A DNA stretch of 64,000 nt from Bugula neritina. Lineage: Eukaryota > Bryozoa > Gymnolaemata > Cheilostomatida > Bugulidae. Location of the stretch: the NCBI GenBank assembly GCA_964035545.1, contig OZ037766.1:32649273-32713272 (forward strand), written 5' to 3'. Below, piece by piece: positions 23,001 to 49,603 of this stretch (position 1 is the stretch's first letter; each line of letters begins with the position of its first letter). Under the pieces are notes generated by a model, which saw only the letters and a list, made by a program, of their open reading frames with translations, was not told the DNA's origin and searched no databases. Position numbers and translations under genes: made by a program.

Positions 23001-23384
23001 TAGAGCCCAATAGTAATAGACTGATAGTTATATTTAAAAATATACTTGTAATAAAAATAATAATACTAATACCTCTATAAAGACGATAATTGTAATGGTC
23101 TCAAATAAAATTAATTTTAAAAACTAAAAATAAAATAAAATTAAATTTAAATGAAGTTGAACGCCAGTGCCACAGCCCAGCTTCAAGTTCAAGTCACAGA
23201 TTACGGTAGTCAATGCTACTATCATTACTCAGCAGAAGCTTGTGACTAATTGGCTACAAACATGAGGTGATAAAATGCAAATTTGGCAATCTACAGCATG
23301 TTGCTGATCTAAGAAAATAATATTTGTGTATAAAATTTTCTTAGAGTACTTACCGGAAATGTTTTTTAAAACATGAGCAGCCAT
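11032..23384 (-). CDS. EXOC1: Exocyst complex component 1 (Sec3), complete, 25 exons
   Basis: EXOC1/Sec3 is the exocyst subunit that binds PI(4,5)P2 and Rho GTPases and helps tether secretory vesicles to the plasma membrane. Exons in transcript order: 23384-23354, 22560-22375, 21871-21743, 21550-21429, 21064-21001, 19953-19871, 19356-19237, 18691-18566, 18321-18220, 17757-17625, 17210-17101, 16603-16589, 16110-15967, 15717-15511, 15210-15130, 14906-14884, 14431-14366, 13499-13395, 13110-12984, 12834-12751, 12542-12368, 12004-11880, 11747-11625, 11360-11289, 11184-11032. They sum to 2706 nt (901 aa), close to the vertebrate length of about 890. Recognisable blocks from memory of the family include [16 protein letters not shown] (N-terminal PH), [76 protein letters not shown] and the C-terminal [15 protein letters not shown]. 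Exons 12 (15 nt) and 16 (23 nt) are the least certain. Many introns carry their own minisatellite. Confidence 0.95.
11449..11621. repeat. EXOC1 intron 23 minisatellite, 21-bp unit
   Basis: About eight copies of a unit containing acacacaaggtcac. It begins within about 10 bp of the exon 23 donor (exon ends at 11625). The frame of exon 23 stays open through the array on the minus strand, giving a repeated HVTLCVV. Confidence 0.9.
11759..11879. repeat. EXOC1 intron 22 minisatellite, about 33-bp unit
   Basis: Three and a half copies of a unit containing tatgggagttatcat and tagttaacatc fill the whole intron between exon 22 (ends 11880) and exon 23 (starts 11747). Confidence 0.85.
12560..12741. repeat. 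EXOC1 intron 20 minisatellite, 21-bp unit
   Basis: Copies of tgtgacaagtgtgacagaat-type units fill nearly the whole intron between exon 20 (ends 12751) and exon 21 (starts 12542). The exon 20 frame reads through most of the array without a stop. Confidence 0.9.
12893..12983. repeat. EXOC1 intron 19 repeat carrying donor copies
   Basis: Degenerate units containing acttactata, which on the minus strand read GTAAGT-type donor motifs. The true exon 19 donor (GTAAGTAT, next to exon end 12984) is the first of the series. Confidence 0.75.
13112..13205. repeat. EXOC1 intron 18 minisatellite, 22-bp unit
   Basis: Four copies of a unit containing agacatagtctgagaaac, adjacent to the acceptor of exon 19 (exon starts at 13110). 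Confidence 0.85.
13500..14365 (-). other. EXOC1 intron 17, no gene seen
   Basis: 866 bp between exon 17 (ends 14366) and exon 18 (starts 13499). Unlike most EXOC1 introns it has no tandem array. A stretch around 13990-14040 weakly recalls a tRNA-derived SINE head on the minus strand (TGGTGTAGTAG) but lacks a B box. Confidence 0.6.
14755..14846. repeat. GGGA-rich purine tract in EXOC1 intron 16
   Basis: Units of gggagggagaga run for about 90 bp, a purine/pyrimidine strand-asymmetric tract. On the minus strand it lies about 40 bp after the exon 16 donor. Confidence 0.85.
14926..15112. repeat. EXOC1 intron 15 minisatellite, about 18-bp unit
   Basis: About ten copies of gatacataatacagctgtgt with variants. 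The array lies about 20 bp after the exon 15 donor (exon ends at 15130) and runs nearly to micro-exon 16. The exon 15 frame is open across it. Confidence 0.9.
15718..15966 (-). repeat. EXOC1 intron 13: degenerate repeat, open in frame
   Basis: The intron is 249 bp, a multiple of three. It consists largely of degenerate gtgagtgacaggtgaatg units. In the phase of exons 13 and 14 it contains no stop codon, so exon 13, the intron and exon 14 form one continuous frame on the minus strand (16122-15454 region). Confidence 0.85.
16342..16412 (+). mobile_element. tRNA-like relic (possible SINE head)
   Basis: A close match to the pol III A box (tagctcagtgg, 16352-16362) is followed about 30 bp later by a degraded B-box-like segment (tgtgaactgcagatt, about 16393-16407). 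It sits inside EXOC1 intron 12, on the opposite strand. The T arm is too degraded for a functional tRNA. Confidence 0.35.
16962..17100. repeat. EXOC1 intron 11 repeat carrying donor copies
   Basis: Three to four copies of a unit of about 43 bp. On the minus strand each begins with a donor-like sequence (GTAGGTAGT, GTAAGTAGT, GTAAGAAGC, then degenerate). The first is the real donor of exon 11 (exon ends at 17101). Confidence 0.75.
17397..17605. repeat. EXOC1 intron 10 minisatellite
   Basis: Degenerate units containing ggggacataagtaag and gtgtaagtagagag begin about 20-30 bp past the exon 10 donor (exon ends at 17625). The exon 10 frame is open through most of it. Confidence 0.8.
17826..18219. 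repeat. EXOC1 intron 9 minisatellite with repeated 5' splice sites
   Basis: About 18 copies of a 21-bp unit (acttaccacactagagtaag plus one base). On the minus strand every unit contains TGTGGTAAGTCC or a near variant. This closely copies the real exon 9 donor, GTG|GTAAGTCCC, at 18220/18219. The exon 9 frame is open through the array and encodes a VVSPYSS heptad. Confidence 0.95.
18376..18556. repeat. EXOC1 intron 8 minisatellite, about 32-bp unit
   Basis: Five to six copies of a unit containing gtactgtgtggtaacacctgg, starting within about 10 bp of the exon 8 donor (exon ends at 18566). Confidence 0.9.
18727..19229. repeat. EXOC1 intron 7 minisatellite, 21-bp unit, about 24 copies
   Basis: Copies of tatcactactcctactata plus one base, nearly filling the intron between exon 7 (ends 19237) and exon 8 (starts 18691). 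It starts within 10 bp of the exon 7 donor. The exon 7 frame continues as a repeated SRSSDTY heptad for about 200 bp until a length change breaks phase near 19045. Confidence 0.95.
19972..20615. repeat. EXOC1 intron 5 minisatellite, 14-bp unit, about 45 copies
   Basis: Copies of tactctacactctg with cag and ata variants that form a higher-order pattern. It abuts the acceptor of exon 6 (exon starts at 19953) rather than a donor. Open frames on the plus strand here (Tyr/Thr/Leu/Ser/Val) are repeat artefacts. Confidence 0.95.
20743..20780. repeat. Poly-C tracts in EXOC1 intron 5
   Basis: Two C runs (9 and 13 bases) separated by tatctctcaata. Confidence 0.9.
21098..21243. repeat. EXOC1 intron 4 minisatellite, 30-bp unit
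   Basis: Four and a half copies of a unit containing acttgagggtatattgtcat, about 35 bp upstream (minus direction) of the exon 5 acceptor. Confidence 0.9.
21429..22560 (-). other. EXOC1: EXOC1 exons 2-4: Sec3 PIP2-binding PH domain
   Basis: Residues about 11-156. Exon 2 carries a basic segment ([14 protein letters not shown]), exon 3 starts in the [15 protein letters not shown] strand, and exon 4 holds the [13 protein letters not shown] helix and FLQVLWK. This is the order seen in the Sec3 N-terminal PH domain (Sec3-PIP2_bind). The Lys-rich loops suit a phosphoinositide-binding face. Confidence 0.85.
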
Positions 23385-24440
23385 GATGTGCTATTACAAT
23401 AACAAATCTCAGAACACTGTTTTTTGACTGTTTTATTTTTGAAAATAGCAAAATATATCAACACTTTTGTTAATAATAATTTTAGAATGTTTTTTCATTC
23501 ATTTATTTGCTTAAAACATTTTATTTAACTTGATATCACAAAATGACAACTTTAGACTGAATACTTCGTCACAATTTAATCGTAACTAAGATGACCTGTT
23601 AAATCTCAGCAGTTGTCTACTAATTGCTAAATGTGAAGTAGCTAGGCAACAAAAGAACCCAGTCTTCTCACCTTCACCGAAGTCTTCTCCAATCGAGAAA
23701 AGGTTTCAGTTTCATATAAAGAGCTTTATATCTTGTAAAAATATTATACTGTGAAGCTTCACATATCTATTTTTATTCTTAGTCTGCTTTTAGTTTTATT
23801 ATTCAAAATTTTAATTAATTTACAGACACTGGCGTGAAAACAAATTTAGAATTTAATTATTATTTAATTCAATTTCATGGTCAAACTCTCAGTCTCACTC
23901 ATTACTCATTAGTCATAACTCAAGTCATACTCAAAATGATAGTGATATTCATATTAAAATTAAAAATCATCTTCTGCATTTTTAAATTGCTTTACTTTTG
24001 CAAATTAAAAATTAAAAATCATCTTCTGCATTTTTAAATTGCTTTACTTTTGCTTCTACTTTAGTTATAAAGTTATCAAAAACTCAGTTTAAAAATCGCT
24101 TTTGTTTTAAATTTGCTTTCTTAAAACAATCTCAACTAGCCTAATGGCTAGTTACTAAAGCCATTGCTGAGCCAACAGTTATCTGTAACAAATTTTGCGT
24201 TAGTTTAATATTTTAGTTAATGGCATAAATATTATTTCAGTATTTGTTAAAGTTTCTTGTTCTTTTGTTTTTGTGTACATAATTTGTATATTCAATTTGT
24301 AAGCCTTGAATCATTATAATAAAATGTAATTATTTGAATTTTTTTAGTAAATAAAATGGCAAATATTTTATCTTTTAAATTATAACATTTTTGGCTAATT
24401 TTATGTTACCTAATAATAGATTTATTTACAGATAAGAATC
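23385..24440. promoter_or_regulatory. Shared intergenic region of a head-to-head gene pair
   Basis: EXOC1 starts leftward at 23384 and the next gene starts rightward at 24441, leaving about 1.06 kb for both 5' ends. A splice acceptor (tttacag, ending 24431) just before the second ATG implies an upstream untranslated exon in this interval. A 35-bp duplication (attaaaaatcatcttctgc..., about 23958 and 24007) is visible. No TATA or initiator can be assigned confidently. Confidence 0.4.
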
Positions 24441-27400
24441 ATGAGTATAACACATGTGCATCCAAACCCGGGCTATGGTGAATATGAACACCATTTAAGA
24501 AGAGCTGCTACAAACCCTGAGCTGCTCAATTCCAGTCATTATGCAGAAGGCGGTAATGTTGCATCAACAAGTGAATTATCTCAAATTAAAGACTGGTCAA
24601 AGAGAGTCTGGTCGGCTAGAGATAGGTGTGAAACAACCTATCAGTTTCAGTATCCAGAAAAGAAGCTTGATGAGCACACAACATCAGCTCCTACAGAAAG
24701 GGAGCGAATTCACAAGCCACACCCTCCTACGTATGTATGCATCTTCTTCAAGCTGTTTTATGACAGATGAATAATTGTTATATATAAGCATATTATTTAT
24801 ATTTGTAGGGTTAACAAAGATGCATATATGTAGCTCAATGTCTGTAAGCTTTTTGTTTATTGTAATTAATAAATTTATCTTTTGCTACTCAATTCACACA
24901 TTAGTAATGAATTACACGTAGTGACCATTGTGCTTGTTTTCTTTTATACTTTATAAGCTGCTTGGCAATAACTTCATTCTTATATTTCAAATTGGTGTTC
25001 TAATGTTTGTAGTATAAATAGTAGTCCTGTAGTCTAATAGCCTGTTGAAAAACTTGTATGTTTGCATGTTGTAGGTACTTTTTGACAAACAAACTACATT
25101 ATGTACCTGGGTATCACAATGCAGACGCTAGGCTGGGCAAGTCGCCTTACCAGGTGACCACAACACCACACTTTTTTCATTATCTATTAATATAATTCTA
25201 ATGTAAATAAGATATAGAACACACAGCTCATAATTTATTTTAATTGTTATTGAAATTATATAATAAAATTTGAATCGAGCATAATTTAATGGTCTGCATG
25301 TAGAAGAGGAAAAGGAAGTGAAGATTGTAGTGAATATCCTGTTTTGTTTAGCCTGACGCTGCATGTGGGGAGAGTGAAAGATCTTATAGAGTTGGTTTAA
25401 AGTCGAAATACGACGGAGGAATCTGTGATAAAGCCGTTAGACCTTACGCAGCTCAAAGTGCTGATTATGACATCACAAAATGGAACAGAACTCTACCACC
25501 TAATGATACGTGGATGGCAGCTAGTAGTTCTTCCAATGGTGAGTGTTAGGCATGTGTCTACTGTCTCACACTATCTACTGTCACACTGTATCTACTGTCA
25601 CACTGTGTCTACTGTCACACTGTGTCTACTGTCACACTGTATATACTGTCACACTATCTACTGTCACACTGTGTCTACTGTCACATTGTATCTACTGTCT
25701 CACTGTCTACTGTCACACTGTATCTACTGTCACACTGTATCTACTGTCACACTGTATCTACTGACACTGTGTCTACTGTCACACTGTATCTACTGTCACA
25801 CTATCTACTGTCACACTGTAGCTACTGTCACACTGTGTCTACTAACACACTATCTACTGACACACTGTATCTGCTGTCACACTGTATCTACTGTCACATT
25901 GTATCTATTGTCACACTTATGTTGCTGTGTTGTCACACTGCACTGCTGTTGTCTTGTCACACACACTACTGGTATTGTATGGTCACACTGCACTACTGGT
26001 ATTGTATGGTCACACACACTACTGGTATTGTATGGTCACACACACTACTGGTATTGTATGGTCACACACACTACTGGTATTGTATGGTCACACACACTAC
26101 TGGTATTGTATGGTCACACACACTACTGGTATTGTGTGGTCACACACACTACTGGTATTGTATAGTCACACACACTACTGGTATTGTGTGGTCACACACA
26201 CTACTGGTATTGTATAGTCACACACACTACTGGTATTGTATGGTCACACTGCACGGTTTCTCTCACTTATTAGGTAGACCGCACAGTCATATGCTTCTAA
26301 CATCTCTTGATGATGCAATCCAAGAGTCAGCACACAGACAAGCTGCTGACGTTGCGTCACATCATAGATATTTGAGACTGGCAGGAGCTGATGGTCTGTA
26401 GACTAAAGTCATCAGTTTTAAGTTCCTAGTTGTTTGTTATTGAATACCTTTAAAGAGTATGTACTAATGAAGTTGCTTCAAAGGATGCACAAACTAGAAG
26501 GAATTTGAAATAAACTAATACCCAACTTCAAGATATGGGGGCAGACCAGTTAACCGTATAAAAAGCGATCCTTCATGTTATTAATATAGTCTTGAATTCA
26601 CCATGAGAACTTGGTGTAGCTTGCTGCCAAGTGTTTTCTAACAGCTGAGCTATAATTGTTTTACATAGAGAAGATAATTCTATGAGAAGAGTGTAAAAAT
26701 TTGTAATGCTATGGTTTTCCATTGTGTTGTTGAACCTAGAGAACTTGAAACTATGTTCATGATGTAATATTTTACTCAAAACTGATTACCAGCTCTATTC
26801 TGTGACATTGAATTCTGATTAGCCAAGGTTCATACTCTGTTAATTAAGTGAAACGTTTTTATTCCTTTCACTCTAACATATTGATACTCTGCATGTTGCA
26901 GCTACTTACTGTGTTACTTTATTCCTTTCACTCTAATATATTGATACTCTGCATGCTGCAGCTACTTACTGTGTTACTTTATTCCTTTCACTCTAACATA
27001 TTGATACTTTGCTTGTTGCAGCTACTTACTGTGTTACTTTATTTCTTTCACTCTAATATATTGATACTCTGCTTGTTGCAGCTACTTGCTGTGTTACTTT
27101 ATTCCTTTCACTCTAACATATTGATACTCTGCTTGTTGCAGCTACTTACTGTGTTACTTTATTCCTTTCACTCTAACATATTGATACTCTGTTTGTTGCA
27201 GCTACTTACTGTGTTACTTTATTTCTTTCACTCTAACATATTGATACTCTGCTTGTTGCAGCTACTTACTGTGTTACTTTATTCCTTTCACTCTAACATA
27301 TTGATACTCTGCATGTTGCAGCTACTTACTGTGTTACTTTATTCCTTTCACTCTAACATATTGATACTCTGCATGTTGCAGCTACTTACTGTGTTACTTT

Positions 27401-28147
27401 ATTCCTTTCACTCTAACATATTGATACTCTGCATGCTGCAGCTACTTACTGTGTTACTTTATTCCTTTCACTCTAACATATTGATACTCTGCATGCTGCA
27501 ACTACTTATTGTGTTACTTTATACAGAGGCTGCCAAGATTCACAGAGCCTTAGACGCTGCGCACAGTCTGGATAAAATACCAAACATGATGGTGCCGCAT
27601 CAAACCACTGGGACTGTTGGGTCCAGGAAACAGATAGACAAAGCTAAAGTTCAAGGAAACCCAAACAAACCTCTGTATAGGTGAGAATTCGGCAGGTTGA
27701 TCTGTGTTTATTTCTGGATTTACCTGAAAATCTGTTGGAGAGTCTATTGAAAGCTGAAGTTAGTTTAATTAAGTCACAGAACACCCAAACAGTCATATAA
27801 TTTACTAAAGCAATGTGGCCATTACAAAGCACAGATCGTATATAATTCTTATTACCTATGTTGTCATTTGAAGGTATAAAATACATGTATATTTATCTTG
27901 TCATTTATATAAAAAGTATATTGACTTTATTGTAACATCATGATTAATATTCTGTGGTTGGAAATATATTTGGACATTAATAACTTTCAGGTTTCCGAGA
28001 CCAAGAGGAGATTTTCTTATTCACCCAGTTTGGCCCCCTAGTATTTGGCATCATCGAATTCCAGGGTTCAAGGCAGACCCCCCTGCCAATGGTGTACTCA
28101 GTGCTTATGAAAAGCACCAGCAAAAACGACTGAGTGGGGTCTATTAA
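24441..28147 (+). CDS. Uncharacterised 328-aa protein, six coding exons
   Basis: Exons 24441-24730, 25075-25153, 25352-25538, 26274-26393, 27527-27680 and 27991-28147 join in phase with GT/AG ends (987 nt). The donor after exon 4 (GTCTGT) is weak. The product is hydrophilic, without signal peptide or membrane segment. It is rich in His, Pro, Tyr, Arg and Trp, with short motifs such as YGEYEHHLRRA, LHYVPGYHNADARLG, DITKWNRTLPPNDTW, GNPNKPLYRFPRPRGDF and VWPPSIWHHRIPGF. This composition resembles the intrinsically extended ciliary microtubule inner proteins, but I do not recognise a family and that reading is a guess. Candidate polyA signal AATAAA at 28448-28453. Introns 3 and 4 are dominated by three minisatellites. 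Confidence 0.75.
25553..25922. repeat. Minisatellite, 17-bp unit, in intron 3
   Basis: About 22 copies of tctactgtcacactgta and variants, starting about 15 bp after the exon 3 donor (exon ends at 25538). Confidence 0.95.
25958..26252. repeat. Minisatellite, 24-bp unit, in intron 3
   Basis: About 12 copies of a unit containing cacactactggtattgta and tggt, immediately after the 17-bp array and ending about 20 bp before the exon 4 acceptor. Confidence 0.95.
26862..27517. repeat. 60-bp tandem repeat with acceptor-like units, 11 copies
   Basis: Each unit contains a branch-site-like ctaacat or ctaatat, a pyrimidine-rich stretch (tttattcctttcactct) and ctgcatgttgcag, the layout of a 3' splice site. 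The array ends about 10 bp before the real acceptor (atacag, 27521-27526) of exon 5. The unit is a multiple of three and is open in the exon 5 frame, which is why a long leucine-rich frame covers it. Confidence 0.95.
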
Positions 28148-28789
28148 CATTAACATTTCATTTTGCTTAAAGTATTCTTTAACCAGTTGGAGTTATACTC
28201 CCAATTCAAAGTTTATTGGAATTCCCCACCTAGAACAACTGTTGGCAACATGGAGCTAGTTGACTACTGATTGCTTGAGATGATTCACTGAGTGCCAAAT
28301 TTATGTCAAGATAGTAGTTACTATTTTTAGACTGTTTTATGTATATACAAGTGTTTTCCTTCCACTGTCACATGACCTATTCATTGCCTGTATTTTCTAT
28401 TAGTAACCTATTCTGTTAAATTTGAAGATTTTTTCTTTTATTTTCTAAATAAAATTTTTAGTAACAGGTTTGGCTATTGTTATATTGTTTTTTCTACAGT
28501 TATGTAATAGTTTGACCCCACAACTGGGCTGACAATCTCTATTTGAATATACTTGCTTTTGAAAAATTCCATTAATGAGAATAAGGTACAAGAACCATTC
28601 ATAGCTGAGTGGAAAAGCTAAATCTTGTAAGCAAAATGTAGCAGAGTTTGTTCACATATTCTATGTGGACTACACATCACATAACAGGGATATACTACTG
28701 CATACATACTGTTTATAGCAGGAGTAGTAACATTAATGTACCTATTGATTTCTCTCTTGTCGGACAAGATTGCATGCAGTATATTTGCA

Positions 28790-29312
28790 CACACGGACTA
28801 TAATACTGTGACATACTACACTACTGTGACATATTGTAGTACTGTGACATACTGTACTACTGTGACATACTGTAATACTGTGACACACCGTAATACTGTG
28901 ACATACTGTACTACTGTGACATACTGTACTACTGTGACATACTGTACTACTGTGACATACTGTACTACTGTGACATATTGTACTATATACTGTGACATAC
29001 TGTATTACTGTGACATACTATACTACTGTGACATACTGTACTACTGTGACATACTGTACTACTGTGACATACTATACTACTGTGACATACTGTACTACTG
29101 TGACATACTGTACTAATGTGACATACTGTACTACTGTGACATATTGTACTATATACTGTGACATACTGTATTACTGTGACATACTATACTACTGTGACAT
29201 ACTGTACTACTGTGACATACTGTACTACTGTGGCATACTGTACTACTGTGACATACTGTACTACTGTGACATACTGTACTACTGTGACATACTGTACTAT
29301 ACTGTGACACAA
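28790..29312. repeat. Minisatellite, 18-bp unit (copy 1)
   Basis: About 28 copies of tactgtgacatactgtac-type units. The same unit recurs at 53366-53566 upstream of gene D. Confidence 0.95.
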
Positions 29313-30169
29313 TGTAATACTACATCTACCAAGTCAAAAGGTCTAACATAACATTGGGAAGAGATAAGGTCCCAATTCACTCCTAGCTCTAAGAATAAAA
29401 TGTATAAAAGCTTTAAAACGCCAAGTTTGTAGAGAAGTAACGTTAGGAAACTTCAAACACTCACAGATAATGATTTGCTAAAGATCAAAGCTACAAACTT
29501 GAGACAAGATGATTGCTTTCTGAGATTCTTTTTATTTTACAGGATATTTGAGTTTCTTATAATATATGCGCAAGTGTTCACTTACCTGAATTGATTTTGG
29601 TAAGCATTTATCCAATCATAAAATAAACTCATTTCTCATACTGATTGCAATATATTCCATCTAAAGGCACAAAAAGGATCAAATCAATAACTATTTTAAT
29701 TAGAAATACAGAAACTACAGTCTGTATTTGATATTATTACTTATTTTCATAAAAGTTGAAATCAATACTTATTTTAATTAGAAATATAGAAATTAATACA
29801 ATATATAAAATAAATATGTAGGCTATATATATATATATATGTGTGTGTAATGTGCAACAGATATCTGCTAAGATCAAATTGCACATGCAGACGGTTCTGA
29901 TTATATATAAATTGTTCGACACTCTTAGCATTTGGTATAATATAACAACTTATGCAAATGGATTTGATATAAAAGACCTTGTTACCCAGCATTACTTTTA
30001 TATATTGAGTCAACATCATTAGATATAACTGCTTGAGTTAATATATATCAACAATATGCTGGGTAACATATTCCCTGCGTGAAATAAACAAATGTTAGGG
30101 CCTAGCACTATACCCGTAAAAGTGAAATGAAATAGCATACCACAACAATAACCCTATAAACAACATATC

Positions 30170-30480
30170 ACTACATAATATAATATAATATAATATGATA
30201 TAATATAATATAATACTCGATTATATATTTATTCTGATGTAACATAAAATAATATAATATATAGCATAATGTAGGTTATTATAATATTATGAGAGATTAT
30301 TAAACACTCAAATATTATATGATATAATATAATATTATGATATTATAATATATAAGTATAATATAGTATATAATATATTGTAACATAATATATTTTATTA
30401 TGAACTTATAATTATAATAATATATTTTATTATGAACTTATAATTATAATAATATATTGTAATATAAAAGTTAAAGATTT
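30170..30480. repeat. TAATA-rich low-complexity block
   Basis: Runs of tataatataatataat, including a tandem pair of about 37 bp with tattttattatgaact at about 30388-30460. Confidence 0.7.
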
Positions 30481-30821
30481 AATAGTAAATAGTTTAATAT
30501 GGAATTAGGCTACATGGAATATTAAAAGCCAAAACAAACAAGTTCTTGATCGCTATTAATGTCAATATTTTGAGCAATTTTGAGCAATAAAACTAGTATA
30601 TAGATATTTTTAGCACCATGCGTAACCACAAAAAATATTCTTAGTAGAAATCTTATTCTAAAGCATATAATTGTCCCTTTTTCTAAAGTTACTTTTCAAG
30701 GTCATGTCACTTCTGATACCTTAATAACTTCAATAGTTTGATTTTCCAATCAATAAGTAATTTAGAGATATGAACAACTGAGTTATCAATAGAAGTTCAG
30801 TTGAAGATTAAAGACAGCCTG

Positions 30822-46613
<15,792 letters not shown>

Positions 46614-47863
46614 AAAAGTTGTTTATTGTTTCAGCTTTTAGCTTTGACTTCCAGATAAGCTATATTAACATAGATATATTATATTATACTCCTTGATGTC
46701 TTTGGGTCTTCTGTTTCTAGCATTGGTTCCTATATATAGCTAGTTGCATGTATTTGCTGCTCATTAAGGGGTTGAATTTACTTGTGAAGGCCAGAGTTCA
46801 ATACAGAAATTAAAGGTTAATAGTTGAGGGTTTGCTTCATTAACTCTTACATTATTTTTCAACAAAATATTATATATTTGTTTTTTATGTTTAATTTAAA
46901 TCTAAATGTGGAATGTTGAGAAAAAATATATTGTTAACCTTTCTCTATTCTAAAAGTGATAGTATGCCAAACTGAGCGATACATTTTTCAAGAAAATTTG
47001 AAACCCAAACATAATGCATGCCTTTCTTTCTGTTGTGAAATGTTCATTACATAAATTTCTTGACTATAATATATTTAAATAAATATTGTTGCAATAAAAT
47101 TAAACCTGAATAGTTTATTCTGTTTAAAATTCAATACGTTTTACTAAGTAAAGACAAGAGTACCAGGTGCATACTCTGCATTTGATTTCATCTATACGTG
47201 AAGTTACCACACACAGGTTAATACTAGACTTTGGAGTCAAACCATTGCTGAGCCAGTGCAGAGTAGAACAGCTAGACATGCCTTTAAAGTCATGTTTGAC
47301 TAAATGACAAAGTATTAAGCTAAACAAATTGATTATGTTCAAGTAATAAACAAAAAAAACCTTTGACTTGAAGTTTTTGAATTTAATAACCACTAAATAG
47401 CCTTAAAAGTTTTGCACAGGGCACTCAAGTTAATTTGGCTTTAAATGCCCAAAACCTAGCTGTTGTTATATACAATTTGAATATTATATCTTTTGGTTAT
47501 AATCTTTCTCTGACTATATAATAGAGGTAGGAGCAGCTGCATAATTACTACAGTTTTCAAAGCAAAAAACTTGGTTGAAGAACATAACAATGGTGTACTT
47601 CCACACTAAAATATCCTGATAAAGTCTCTATATAACAATAACAGATTAATCGATATTACAACTTATCTTATGGTTATAAACATAAGGGAAACAACTCCAA
47701 GATTTCATATCATCACTATACTATATTATACTCTTATAACACACGTGATATATCTCATTAGCTTGATTAATTCGGTGATCAATATTTATATGTAATAACA
47801 AATACATTATATGCAAACACCTGATAGCCAGTTAGTCAGTTTGAGTTGAGTGGAGAACAGGAA
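46614..47863. other. Intergenic between genes B and C
   Basis: 1.25 kb, AT-rich. AATAAA candidates for gene B occur at 46609-46614 (overlapping the stop) and 47093-47098. No gene seen. Confidence 0.6.
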
Positions 47864-49515
47864 ATGATGCGGGTGGTGAAACTCATCACTTTCTGTGTGG
47901 CTGTGACTGTCAGCACTGCAGGTAAATATTCACACTAGAATATAAATTTATATCTTGACTAAATTTGTTCATGAAAATTGAGTTATTAAAAAATAACATA
48001 CGATATAATTAACTGTAGCTCAGTCTTTTGGTCTTTTGGTTCTTTGGTAAATTATTATAGTTTGCAGCGCTATGTTAGAACGTTTCTACCTTCTTTGAAA
48101 ATACCACACATATGAAAACTTTTAATTGCTTAATTATAATTTATGAGAAGACGTGACTTTTAAAGTTGTAGGCTATTGTCTATTATCATAAACTTTCAGC
48201 AGAGTAAAAATAATATACGTACTACTTAAAATAAATTTATTTTCTCAATTGCTGGTTGGCAATTATTTATGCACACAAACTCATGTACTTTATGCTCAGA
48301 TTTCTGCAAAGCATTTTTGTGCAATTAGAGTTTGTCTAATTCAACTTAAGCGGAGATTTATTTATAATGCCAATTATTATCATCACAAGATATTAAACTA
48401 TTTTTATCATTTGGTTTTTTGCAATCCTAATTTAAATAAAAGAGCATTACTGTTGCTATAGTATTCCAAAGAAGAAAAGCCAAACCGATTATAATAGTAA
48501 TTTTTTTAGCAATAAGAAAAAGTACTATTTCTAATTTGTTTGAAGCCATATAAAATAAATTAGTGACTAGTTCTATCATGAAGTAAAAGTGATATGCAAG
48601 AATATGTACAGAACACAAAACTAAATCAATCTCAAACTAATAAAGAGAAAACTGTTTTCACCTACATAATATGTAAATTGTTATTGGTCACAAAGATTTA
48701 AGATGCATATAAGTTGGTAATCATATAGTAGTTTTTAATTTAGTAAGAGGCAAGTTTTTTATAATTATAGTGAAAACCTAGATTTGGTAAACAAGTACGT
48801 ATATATAAGCTATCACTTGAAATAAACTATAATGAGAATTGTGTATGATATGAAAGCTATACTTTAAGCCAATGACCAATTCTATTTCAACGTAGCACTT
48901 TTTTTAATAATTGCTATTTACTAATTGCTATTTAGTGAATGTGTTCTTCAAGATTAAAGAACAATTTTGCATGAAAAAAAAACTTTATTTAATACAAAAC
49001 TTTCTAAGATAAATAAATTTGAAACATGTAATCAACATAATGTATATATTTCTAATTAGCAAAGCAGGCTTCTGATGACTAAAGCAAGCAGGGTTTTTGT
49101 AATCAAAATAATCTAAACATCCCAGAATAATTATCAAACCATTAAAAGAGAAATGATACTAAGTTTACTAAATGTATTTAAAGCTTTAAAATAAGTATAA
49201 CTTTATTTTAGGTGTGAACGATTGCAGTCATTCATTTGTTTGTTTCATCAGGTTGACTTAATAAAAGCAACAATTCTGCAACATGTTGAGAATTGGAGCA
49301 TCAGATATCAAATATGTGCATGACAATTTGTGCTATGATGAGTCAAAAACCACACATATTTCGGTTTAGAGAGTAGAATTTGTTTAAACTTTGATCTATT
49401 ATAGGATAATATTTATAGCCGCCATGGCATGGAACACTTTTTTTATAAAAGTTTTGAAGCCTACATCATATGCATGCAAAAAGAAAGAATCAGCTCAAAA
49501 GTGTCAATTAGTTGG

Positions 49516-49603
<88 letters not shown>

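Larger units (their letters stand above)
28148..30821. other. Intergenic: 3' flank of the 328-aa gene and 5' flank of gene B
   Basis: Contains the AATAAA at 28448-28453, an 18-bp minisatellite (28790-29312) and a very AT-rich block (about 30170-30480). The sequence from about 29310 to 30821 is recognisably similar to the 5' flank of gene D (about 53570-55609), so this flank is part of a segmental duplication. No gene seen. Confidence 0.6.

Noticed and set aside
25425..26401. Plus-strand Cys/His/Thr/Leu-rich frames of about 250 codons
   Set aside because: They run through two intronic minisatellites and are out of phase with exon 3 of the 328-aa gene.
26848..27684. 278-codon leucine-rich frame resembling repeated membrane segments
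   Set aside because: It is the 60-bp intronic array read through into exon 5. The exon joins exon 4 through the acceptor at 27526, so the repeats are not needed to encode it.
28736..29351. Tandem array considered as a possible CRISPR-like array
   Set aside because: Units are directly contiguous with no unique spacers, and the genome is eukaryotic. It is a minisatellite.
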